From the NCBI RefSeq assembly GCF_000820845.2, contig NZ_CBXV010000004.1:186001-250000 (forward strand): a DNA stretch of 64,000 nt, written 5' to 3'. How positions within the stretch are numbered: the first letter of the stretch is position 1; every line of letters begins with the position of its first letter. The DNA comes from Pyrinomonas methylaliphatogenes. Lineage in GTDB: Bacteria; Acidobacteriota; Blastocatellia; Pyrinomonadales; Pyrinomonadaceae. The notes beneath the pieces are model-generated. The model was not told the DNA's origin. It was given only the letters and a program-made list of their open reading frames with translations, and did not search any database. Shown here one piece after another: positions 11,051 to 18,615 of the stretch. The position numbers and the translations under genes are program-made.

Positions 11051-12310
11051 ATGAATATGACAAGATATACTTTGTATTTATCTTATTTCAGCCTTCATGA
11101 GCCTCTAGTGCAAACACAGGTTATCCCCTACCTCAAGGAGATCGCCAGGGATGGCGTTAAAGTTATTTTATTAACTTTCGAGAAGGATCTTAGAAGGCGG
11201 TGGACCAAAGAACGAATAATGAAAGAAGCGGAGAGGCTCTCCGGTGAAGGGATTGAGTGGCACTGGTTGCGTTATCATAAAAGGTTTGCCGTCTTAGCCA
11301 CTTCATATGACATTGTTAAAGGGACAATCTTAGTTCGTCGCCTGATTTCTCGAGGCGAAGTAGATATCATCCACGCCCGCGCTCATGTTCCCGCTTTGAT
11401 CGGTAGCATAGCCAGACGCCTGTTTGTCAGGAAAAGACCCAAGTTGTTGTTTGATATACGCGGTTTCTTCCCAGAAGAGTATGTCGATGCTGGGATTTGG
11501 AGAGAAGGTGGGGTGACTTATCGCACAGCGAAATTTGTCGAAAAATGGTTGCTAAAAGAGGCAGATGGATTTGTTGTACTGACAGAGAAAGCTCGTGAAA
11601 TATTATTCCCTGAATCAAAGGCAACGGGCTTTGATAGGTTAGGACGGCCTGTGCAAGTCATCCCCTGTTGCGTCGACTTGGGCCGTTTTGCAGCGGTCAG
11701 CGAAAAGGTCAGGGAAGAGATGCGAAAAAAGCTGAATGTTGATGATAAAAAAGTCATCGCTTATGTGGGTTCCTTCGGAGGGTGGTACTTAACGGAACAG
11801 ATGATTGATTTCTTCTCGGTCGCCCGCGAATTCTACAGAAACGCTTTCATTTTAATACTAACCCAACGTGACAAGGAAAGAGTTATCGAAAAACTCAGAA
11901 ACAGAGGACTAGATGGTCGAGATTGTTTGGTTGAAAGCTTACCTCCGCAAGAAATTCCGACCTTTCTGAGCATAGCTGATGTTGCTTTGTCATTCATAAA
12001 ACCTTGCTATTCTAAGCTCTCCTCCTCTCCCACTAAAATAGCCGAATATCTCGCCAGTGGAGTGCCTGTGGTTACAAATTCAGGTATAGGAGACATTGCC
12101 GAGTTAATTACCGAGGATGAGGTTGGTGTTGTGATCGAAAGCTTCGACTCTAGCTCCTACAAAAAAGCTTTGGAAAGGCTTGAGGAGTTAAGGAAAAAAG
12201 GCGACTTATCAGCAAATTGCCGCAAGAGCGCGAAACTTCGTTTCGATTTGATTAATGTAGGGGGGGAGCGCTATCGCGCTCTTTACAAACGCTTGCTTGG
12301 GGAGAGGTAG
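11051..12310 (+). CDS. Family 4 glycosyltransferase
   Basis: A 419-residue GT-B protein. The N-terminal domain includes VDIIHARAHVPALIGSIARRL and the LFDIRGFFPEEYVDAGIW segment often seen in GT4 enzymes. The C-terminal domain begins KKVIAYVGSFGGWYLTEQMIDFF and contains SSSPTKIAEYLASGVPVVTNSGIGDIAELI, the donor-binding loop. The upstream 66 nt are AT-rich with no clear Shine-Dalgarno sequence. A 260-nt stretch without a gene follows. Confidence 0.88.
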   Translation: MNMTRYTLYLSYFSLHEPLVQTQVIPYLKEIARDGVKVILLTFEKDLRRRWTKERIMKEAERLSGEGIEWHWLRYHKRFAVLATSYDIVKGTILVRRLISRGEVDIIHARAHVPALIGSIARRLFVRKRPKLLFDIRGFFPEEYVDAGIWREGGVTYRTAKFVEKWLLKEADGFVVLTEKAREILFPESKATGFDRLGRPVQVIPCCVDLGRFAAVSEKVREEMRKKLNVDDKKVIAYVGSFGGWYLTEQMIDFFSVAREFYRNAFILILTQRDKERVIEKLRNRGLDGRDCLVESLPPQEIPTFLSIADVALSFIKPCYSKLSSSPTKIAEYLASGVPVVTNSGIGDIAELITEDEVGVVIESFDSSSYKKALERLEELRKKGDLSANCRKSAKLRFDLINVGGERYRALYKRLLGER

Positions 12311-12570
12311 ATGCCGGGATGGGAGCCCAGAGGATTGATTAAAATAGTTACTTGAGGGCGTAGCTGATTTAGTGCTCAGTCAAGAAAGTTTATCTGCTGA
12401 GGGGCATAGAGCTCTAAGATTCGGTTCTCAAAAGGTTAGGAGATATAACCACGTGCTATGTAAGCAGCGGTGGGGAGAGATGTTTTACCGTTTACCGAGG
12501 AGCGAAAAAACTCAGTCGGGGCGATAAAGAACCGGCGTTCGTTTGAGATATCCTCCGCAGTTCGTGAGAG

Positions 12571-13704
12571 ATGGGCGAGGTAAAGGCGCGCACTTCGCGC
12601 ACTTTAAGAGTTTTGGGTTTAGCTTCTTACCCTGAGCAAGCAGCTGCGACACGCTATCGGTTGATGCAGTTTGTCGCGCCGCTTGCCGATCATGGGATTG
12701 AGTTAATCGTTCGTCCTTTCATGGATTCCGAAACTTTCGCTAATTTATATCGCCGCGAGGCTGTGTTCCGAAATGCAGTCAGTCTTCTGGAGGCGACTGT
12801 GAGACGCGTAGTTGATCTGCTTGAAGTTTCCCAAGCCGATCTCCTTTTAGTCCAACGCGAAGCGATGATGTTCGGTCCGCCCGTCTTCGAATGGATTTCG
12901 ACCAAAATTATGCAGCGTCCGATGGTCCTCGATCTAGATGACGCTACTTATGTTCGATATGTCAGTCCGACCTATGGAAAGCTCGCTAGCGCGCTCAAAT
13001 GGTTCAGTAAAACCCATGATTTGATTAGCTGGTCAAAGCTAGTCATCTGCGGCAATCGAAGCATAGCTGAGTACGTTACAAGCAAGGGAAAGCGTGCTGT
13101 CATCATTCCAACCGTTGTTGACACGGACCGTTTTCGTCCTGCGAAAGAGAGGAAAAACGATGTGCCGGTAATTGGCTGGATTGGCACACATTCAACCTTC
13201 CCCTATTTGGAGTCTATTTTCCCGGTTTTGCAGAAGCTTGCTCGCAGTCACCAGTTTCGACTAAAAGTAATCGGTTCGGGTAGACAGACGCTTGAACTTC
13301 CCGGGGTTGAAATTGAAAATTGCGAGTGGAGATTGGAGTGCGAAGTCGCGGATTTACAGTCTTTTGACATTGGATTATATCCGATCAGAAGGGATGAATG
13401 GGCAATAGGCAAATCTGGTTTCAAAGCCGTTCAGTATATGGCCGTTGGTATTCCTTATGTCGTTTCACCTGTGGGAGCATGTGCAGAGATTGGTGAGCCA
13501 AACGTGACACATTTTTGTGCTAACACGGAAGACGAGTGGTATGAGGCCCTTGCGCGTTTGATAGAAGATCGCGCTCTACGGCTCAAGATGGGAAGAGCTG
13601 GGAGGAAGCATGCCGAAAGCTACTACGCGTTGTCTGATCAAGCGACGAAGTTAGCTCGTGCGCTCAAAGAAGTCGCAAACGAACGATTGAATCTAATGTC
13701 TTGA
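12571..13704 (+). CDS. Family 4-like glycosyltransferase
   Basis: A 377-residue GT-B type protein. The N-terminal half has RTLRVLGLASYPEQAAATRYRLMQFVAPLADHGIEL, which resembles the start of GT4 proteins acting on polyprenyl-linked glycans, and MVLDLDDATYVRYVSPTYGKLASALKWF. The C-terminal half begins PVIGWIGTHSTFPYLESIFPVLQKLA and ends with KSGFKAVQYMAVGIPYVVSPVGACAEI, the donor loop. GC content is higher than in the preceding cluster. It may start a new transcription unit after the 260-nt gap at 12311-12570, in which I see no feature. Confidence 0.85.
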   Translation: MGEVKARTSRTLRVLGLASYPEQAAATRYRLMQFVAPLADHGIELIVRPFMDSETFANLYRREAVFRNAVSLLEATVRRVVDLLEVSQADLLLVQREAMMFGPPVFEWISTKIMQRPMVLDLDDATYVRYVSPTYGKLASALKWFSKTHDLISWSKLVICGNRSIAEYVTSKGKRAVIIPTVVDTDRFRPAKERKNDVPVIGWIGTHSTFPYLESIFPVLQKLARSHQFRLKVIGSGRQTLELPGVEIENCEWRLECEVADLQSFDIGLYPIRRDEWAIGKSGFKAVQYMAVGIPYVVSPVGACAEIGEPNVTHFCANTEDEWYEALARLIEDRALRLKMGRAGRKHAESYYALSDQATKLARALKEVANERLNLMS

Positions 13705-13886
13705 GTTGGGAAGAAGGATTAAACTGATTGCTGCGGTGCTTTGCGTATTGGTTCCATCACTATCGAAAAGGCTTTTTATCGTATTCGGCAAGATTGGCGA
13801 AGAGGTGAAAATAGGCGATAAGGTTTGATAGATTTCCAAACGTGCGAGATAGGGAGATGAAGTCAAGTTAAGCGGAGGAGATTAGG

Positions 13887-15599
13887 GTGTACATTTTAGG
13901 ACTAACCACTCTGGGCGATGCTGCAGCAACCATTATACGGGATGGTGAGCTAATAGCAGCCGTTGAGGAAGAACGCTTTTCGCGAATAAAGCACCATAGT
14001 GGCTTTCCTTTCCAATCGATCCAATATTGTCTGAGAGAGGCGGGAATAAGCCTGGCTGATGTTGAACATGTAGCTCTTTACTGGAAACCGTGGGTGTTGT
14101 GGCATAAAGCCATGCAGGCGCTAAAGTCGGCAGCCATATCGCGCGACATGTTCAAAGCCCGTGTGGATCGTGGTATCAAGCAAGTGAGTGAAAGTTATCT
14201 AGGGATGTTCACCTATCCTCGGCGCTTGCGAAAGCGATTCGGGCCTAGCCATTTTCGGTTTCATTATTTGGAGCATCATTTATGTCACGCTGCCAGCGCA
14301 TTCTTCGTTTCCCCTTTTGAGAAGGCAGCAATACTTACTATGGATGGGACAGGCGAGGATACGACGACGCTTTTCTCTATAGGCAAGGGATTGGAGATAA
14401 AACCTCTGAAAAGAATAAAGCTGCCGCATTCATTGGGTCAATTTTACTCAGCGGTTACTAACTTCCTTGGATTTGATATGTTTGCCGGAGATGAGTGGAA
14501 AGTAATGGGATTGGCGGCGTACGGTGAGCCCGAATATTACGATTTCTTTTCTAAAAGAGTGCTGTCACTTAATGGTCATCATGACTTTCAGGTCAACATT
14601 CGCGTGTTGGATCATCACTTGGCGAAACACTATCAATTTAGTGAAGAAATCGTCAGAGAATTAGGTCCTCCACGTCGTCCAGGCGAGGAGATAACTGAGA
14701 GACATCAAAATATCGCAGCTAGCGCACAACGCATTCTGGAAGATACGGTGCTACGTCTTCTACAGTGGTTGTATGAAAAGACGCGAGAAGAGAATCTATG
14801 CTTAGCAGGAGGAGTTGCATTCAATTCGGTCATGAATGGGCGAATAATCAATGAGTCGCCTTTTAAGCGCGTTTTCATACAGCCAGCAGCCGGCGATGCT
14901 GGTTGCTCACTAGGCGCAGCTTATTACGTTTACCATCAGCTTTTGAGACGCCCTCGCTCGTTTGTAATGGAACATGCTTACTACGGTCCGTCATTTAGCA
15001 ACGAAGAGTGTGCCGAAGCGTTGCGGAATGCGGGCATAGAATTTGAGATTTTACCCGATGAAGAATTGCTTCCGCGCGTGGCGCGCATGATTGCAGAGGG
15101 AGCGGTCGTCGGATGGTTTCAAGGTCGAATGGAATTCGGCCCACGAGCACTAGGTAATAGGAGCTTCCTTGCCGACCCGCGACGCGCTGACATGCGCGAA
15201 CTTTTGAACAAAAAGGTCAAGTTGCGCGAATGGTTTCGCCCGCTTGCGCCTTCAATGTTAGAAGAGATCTCGCATAAAATCTTTGGCAAGGCGCACTACG
15301 ATCCTTTCATGATTACAGTTTTAAGCGTTACCGAAGAGTATAGGTCACGCATACCTGCTGTTGTTCATATAGACGGCACTGCACGCCCACAGACCGTAAG
15401 AAGACATATCAATCCACGATACTGGCGATTAATCAACGAATTCGGGAAGATAACCGGCGTGCCAGTTTTGCTGAACACATCCTTTAATATACAAGAGCCG
15501 ATCGTCTGTCGTCCTGAGGATGCAATTAGAACGTTTCAGAGTGCCAATTTCGATGCCTTAGTGCTCGAGAATAATCTCGTGTTACGCTACAAGGAGTGA
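13887..15599 (+). CDS. O-carbamoyltransferase (NodU/CmcH family)
   Basis: Transfers a carbamoyl group from carbamoyl phosphate, via carbamoyl-adenylate, onto a hydroxyl of a sugar or natural product. The 570-residue protein has the complete architecture. The N-terminal Kae1-like domain opens with MYILGLTTLGDAAATIIRDGELIAAVEEERFSRIKH, followed by the metal-site motif EHHLCHAASAFFVSPF and the ATP loop LTMDGTGEDTTTLF. The C-terminal carbamoyltransferase domain has GRMEFGPRALGNRSFLADPR and VLLNTSFNIQEPIVCRPEDAIRTF. Translation starts at a GTG with a purine-rich GCGGAGGAG upstream. Its place among glycosyltransferases suggests carbamoylation of a surface glycan. Confidence 0.93.
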   Translation: MYILGLTTLGDAAATIIRDGELIAAVEEERFSRIKHHSGFPFQSIQYCLREAGISLADVEHVALYWKPWVLWHKAMQALKSAAISRDMFKARVDRGIKQVSESYLGMFTYPRRLRKRFGPSHFRFHYLEHHLCHAASAFFVSPFEKAAILTMDGTGEDTTTLFSIGKGLEIKPLKRIKLPHSLGQFYSAVTNFLGFDMFAGDEWKVMGLAAYGEPEYYDFFSKRVLSLNGHHDFQVNIRVLDHHLAKHYQFSEEIVRELGPPRRPGEEITERHQNIAASAQRILEDTVLRLLQWLYEKTREENLCLAGGVAFNSVMNGRIINESPFKRVFIQPAAGDAGCSLGAAYYVYHQLLRRPRSFVMEHAYYGPSFSNEECAEALRNAGIEFEILPDEELLPRVARMIAEGAVVGWFQGRMEFGPRALGNRSFLADPRRADMRELLNKKVKLREWFRPLAPSMLEEISHKIFGKAHYDPFMITVLSVTEEYRSRIPAVVHIDGTARPQTVRRHINPRYWRLINEFGKITGVPVLLNTSFNIQEPIVCRPEDAIRTFQSANFDALVLENNLVLRYKE

Positions 15600-16154
15600 T
15601 CAGGAATTTCGGTTGATAGAAATTCATGAATCCGGATGTAGTCAGTAAATTTAGAAAGCTGGAGGAGTGCGGGTGAGGTAATCTCCCTCAATTCATCCCA
15701 GGCGGGATGGCATACGGTCCACGAACCGAAGCGCTGGGCAGCCCTGCGCGCATCCGCTTGAGGATGCCCCTGGATTCATTTGGGGAAGGGACGTAACAAA
15801 GTAATGGCGCAAATTCAATCGCTATTTAATAATGTTCCCATGATATGAGTTGCCAAAAAACGCTATGGTTTTCGACCTAAGGTGCGGTAGTGATTGACGG
15901 ATAAAATCAGTTGCTAATGCTAGAAGGGTTAGGAAACAGTGCTTTCTTGACGCTAGCATTAGGAAGAGACGACTTGACTCCCTATCTTTTTACCGTAAGT
16001 GTAGCTTCTACTTTATGCGATATGCTGGACCTTCTCAGGACGCAGTTGGAGAAGAGATATACGACGTCTCAGACCAAGGAGATGATAAGACGGTCTGGAT
16101 TATGTTAGATAAAATTCAATGACACTCCGCCTTTTGGGTGTACCATAGGTGCAA
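15600..16154. other. Intergenic region left of the IS remnant
   Basis: No convincing gene. The longest ORF is a 65-codon frame at 15911-16108 with no recognised domain. Base composition is intermediate between the AT-rich cluster and the GC-rich downstream genes. The region directly abuts the target duplication of the IS256-type element, so it may be the remains of sequence that degraded along with that element, which I infer from position only. Confidence 0.4.
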
Positions 16155-16162
16155 GGAAAAAC
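16155..16162 (+). repeat. Target site duplication, left copy
   Basis: The 8-bp sequence GGAAAAAC immediately outside the left inverted repeat. An identical copy lies directly outside the right inverted repeat at 17087-17094. IS256-family elements make 8- or 9-bp target duplications, so this length fits. Confidence 0.8.
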
Positions 16163-16196
16163 GGTCGTGTAAGGAATTATGTATAGGGTTCTGTGT
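16163..16196 (+). repeat. IS256-type left terminal inverted repeat
   Basis: Begins GGTCGTGT and ends TTCTGTGT. Compared with the reverse complement of 17053-17086, 28 of 34 positions match, with the outer 8 and the inner 8 identical. Confidence 0.8.
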
Positions 16197-16207
16197 ATGA
16201 ATAGTGG

Positions 16208-17050
16208 GTGCTGAAGCGCTCGGCGCGTGGCCGTTTTGCGTGCGCTCGCCTGCTCTTGGGCCATCGGTACACCCACGAGATTACGAGCGCCATCACGGAC
16301 CAGATGCTAGCGCAGGTAGAGAAGTTCCGTCGAGGACCTTTACCGGAGGAGATGGCTTTTGTCTATCTGGATGGCTTCTTCTTGAAGGTCCTGCGGGAAG
16401 GGGTGGGGGCTATGTAGCTTTAGGCATCCCTTCCGAGGAGAGACAGGTTCTTGTTTCTGGCTCCTGCCACGGAGAGCGCCACTGCTTGGGAGGAGTGCGA
16501 GGGGAACTGTGGGAGAGAGGCTTAAGGCGGGATTAGCTCTTTGTCACCGATGGTCTGCTTGGGATTGAAGAAGCGATCCGCCGGGTCTATCCCCTAACCC
16601 AATAGCAGCGGTGTGTAGTGCACATGGTGCGCGCTAGCATTTTGCAGGTGCTTTCCCCAGACAGAGCCTTGCTGGCCGAGGATTTGCGGGGGGGATATGG
16701 CGGAGGGCCGGCAGGAAGCTCTCAAGATCCTTGAGAGGCTCAAGCAGATGTGGGGTGCCAGATACTTGGTGGCCTCTTGGTGGGAGAACGCAGGGCCTCT
16801 GGTGCGGTTCTATGAATACCCCAAGGTGCTTTGGCCCTACCTTTTGAGCACCAACCTGATGACGCGGTTTATCCGGTAGGTGAGGTGGGGCTAAGGTGCG
16901 GACCATAAGTTTCCCCGGCCTGAAGCGGTATTCAAGCTCCTGTATTTGGAGGGAGAGCGTCAGGAGGAGAGGTAGGCGGAGCGCGAGTTCAAGGGTTTTG
17001 CTGAGATGCGGGAAGTACTGGAGAAGATGCCTCAGGAAAGGTATGCCCCC
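16208..17050 (+). pseudogene. IS256-family transposase pseudogene
   Basis: Pieces of an IS256/Mutator-type DDE transposase appear in order across shifting frames. First comes LGHRYTHEITSAITDQMLAQVEKF, then MAFVYLDGFFLKVLREG with the first catalytic Asp. A frame change near 16405 is followed by YVALGIPSEERQVL, then FLAPATESATAWEE in another frame, then LFVTDGLLGIEEAIRRVYPLTQ with the second catalytic Asp. Further in are QRCVVHMVRASILQV (after a stop), EALKILERLKQMWGARY and AVFKLLYLEGERQEE. At least three in-frame stops and two frameshifts break it, and the N-terminal portion is absent. Confidence 0.85.
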
Positions 17051-17052
17051 AG

Positions 17053-17086
17053 ACACAGAAGCTTACACATAAATCTTGACACGACC
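17053..17086 (-). repeat. IS256-type right terminal inverted repeat
   Basis: Inverted copy of 16163-16196; on the + strand it ends ACACGACC just before the right target duplication. Confidence 0.8.
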
Positions 17087-17094
17087 GGAAAAAC
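17087..17094 (+). repeat. Target site duplication, right copy
   Basis: GGAAAAAC, identical to 16155-16162. Its survival without change suggests that the insertion, though decayed inside, has not been rearranged at its ends. Confidence 0.8.
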
Positions 17095-17157
17095 GCTAAA
17101 TGCTAACAAATTGGAGCAAAAAGAGAGGCTTCGAATATTAATTGCTATTAAGTTCCC

Positions 17158-18543
17158 ATGAATGCCCTTCTTGCACTATTTTTGCTTGTACTAGGTGTGG
17201 TAGTTTCTGTCTTTGTGCCGCAGTACGGTCCAACAGCGGTGATGACTGGCGCTGTGGTTGCTTGCATGGCTGGGTACCTTGTATACCAAGCCGGGATCGA
17301 TCGTAGATTCCTCTTACAACTCTTCGCTGCGGGGATTTTAGTCCGAGTCGCAATCGGAACCATCATCTTCATAGAGAATTTGCAGGATTTCTTTGGCGGC
17401 GATGCCATAACTTACGATGGGTTCGGTTACGCCTTGCTGCGAGTTTGGCAAGGTGAGATTCAATTTAAACCTGAAATAGATCGTTTCAGCGCAGGCGGCG
17501 GCTGGGGAATGTTGTACCTCGTCGCCATCATATATGCCATCATCGGACGAAACCCGCTCGCCATTCAGTTCATCAACGCCGTCATCGGTTCGGCGACGGC
17601 TGCCGTCATCTATCTGTGTGCCTATCATATCTTCCGAAACATACGCGTCGCCCGCCTTGCTGCCTTCGCTGTCGCGTTCTTCCCTTCAATCATCCTGTGG
17701 TCATCGCAAGGCTTGAAGGATGCGCCGGTTGTGCTATCGCTCGCTCTGGCGATGCTGGCGACTTTGAAGCTTGGTGAGCGTTGGAGCGTTAAATACCTCA
17801 TCGTGCTCATTCTCTCGCTATTCAGCATCTTCAGTCTGCGGTTCTACATATTCTACATGCTGATCGCAGCGATTGCCGGTTCATTCATCGTCGGCATGCG
17901 CGAATTGGATGGCAAAAGCGTTGTCCGGCAATTCGCCATCATCATTTGCATCGGTTTAGCCATGACCTACCTTGGCGTATTGAGGCAAGCGGGGCAGCAG
18001 TTAGAAAAGTACGGAAGCCTCGAGGCCGTGCAGCGAAGCCGTGAAGACCTTGCTCGTTCAGCTCGCTCAGGGTTTGCCGCCGACGTTGACGTCTCGACGA
18101 CTTCCGGCGCGATCAGCGTCATCCCCATCGGACTCGTCTATCTGCTTTTCGCCCCATTCCCTTGGCAGGTCGGAGGCCCGCGTCAGATCATCACTTTGCC
18201 GGAGATGGTCGTTTGGTGGTTGGCCTTTCCGCTAGTTCTGCTAGGTGGATGGTTCACGATCCGATACAGGTTGCGGCAAACGTTGCCGATACTGATTTTC
18301 ACGACGATGTTGACGCTTGCCTATTCGGTCTTTCAAGGTAACGTCGGAACCGCTTACCGACAGCGGGCGCAACTGCTCGTCTTCTACTTCATCTTCGCCG
18401 CCGTCGGCTTCATCTTCCTCAAGGAGAAAGCAGAGGAGCGCGACCGCGCGGCGGAACGAGCCAGAGAAGCGATCATGGCGCGACGCGCAGCGCGACGGGC
18501 TTTGCAAAGGAAATACTCAAGCGGCAGCGAGACGTCACGGTAG
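17158..18543 (+). CDS. Polytopic membrane protein, possible GT-C-type glycosyltransferase
   Basis: A 461-residue integral membrane protein with about ten hydrophobic segments, starting MNALLALFLLVLGVVVSVFV. An acidic loop after the second or third helix reads FFGGDAITYDGFGYALLRVW. This resembles the acidic loop of lipid-carrier-dependent GT-C glycosyltransferases (ArnT/PMT-like), where Asp residues serve catalysis. The later segment WSSQGLKDAPVVLSLALAML also recalls that group. The C-terminus is a charged cytoplasmic tail rich in Arg, Glu and Lys. An O-antigen polymerase is an alternative. Located in a polysaccharide locus that otherwise shows no polymerase or flippase, so it deserves a structure-based check. 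No Shine-Dalgarno sequence is obvious at the ATG. Confidence 0.55.
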   Translation: MNALLALFLLVLGVVVSVFVPQYGPTAVMTGAVVACMAGYLVYQAGIDRRFLLQLFAAGILVRVAIGTIIFIENLQDFFGGDAITYDGFGYALLRVWQGEIQFKPEIDRFSAGGGWGMLYLVAIIYAIIGRNPLAIQFINAVIGSATAAVIYLCAYHIFRNIRVARLAAFAVAFFPSIILWSSQGLKDAPVVLSLALAMLATLKLGERWSVKYLIVLILSLFSIFSLRFYIFYMLIAAIAGSFIVGMRELDGKSVVRQFAIIICIGLAMTYLGVLRQAGQQLEKYGSLEAVQRSREDLARSARSGFAADVDVSTTSGAISVIPIGLVYLLFAPFPWQVGGPRQIITLPEMVVWWLAFPLVLLGGWFTIRYRLRQTLPILIFTTMLTLAYSVFQGNVGTAYRQRAQLLVFYFIFAAVGFIFLKEKAEERDRAAERAREAIMARRAARRALQRKYSSGSETSR

Positions 18544-18615
18544 CGGTTCGGTGGCGACGAAAATGGTCGATGCGATCAAGAGGTTAAATCTTTCAAAGTA
18601 GTATTCAGAAGGAAA

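Larger units (their letters stand above)
16163..17086. mobile_element. Degenerate, internally deleted IS256-family element
   Basis: A 924-bp element bounded by 34-bp imperfect terminal inverted repeats that match at 28 of 34 positions without gaps, both beginning GGTCGTGT when read inwards. Identical 8-bp target duplications (GGAAAAAC) flank it. Inside lies a broken transposase of the IS256/Mutator type. Full IS256 elements are roughly 1.3 kb, so about 400 bp, including the transposase N-terminal half, appears to be missing. The element cannot transpose on its own. Both ends look intact enough to be mobilised in trans, which is an inference. Confidence 0.8.

Noticed and set aside
15911-16108. 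65-codon ORF left of the IS element
   Set aside because: No similarity to a known family, no ribosome site, and placed in a region that appears degraded.
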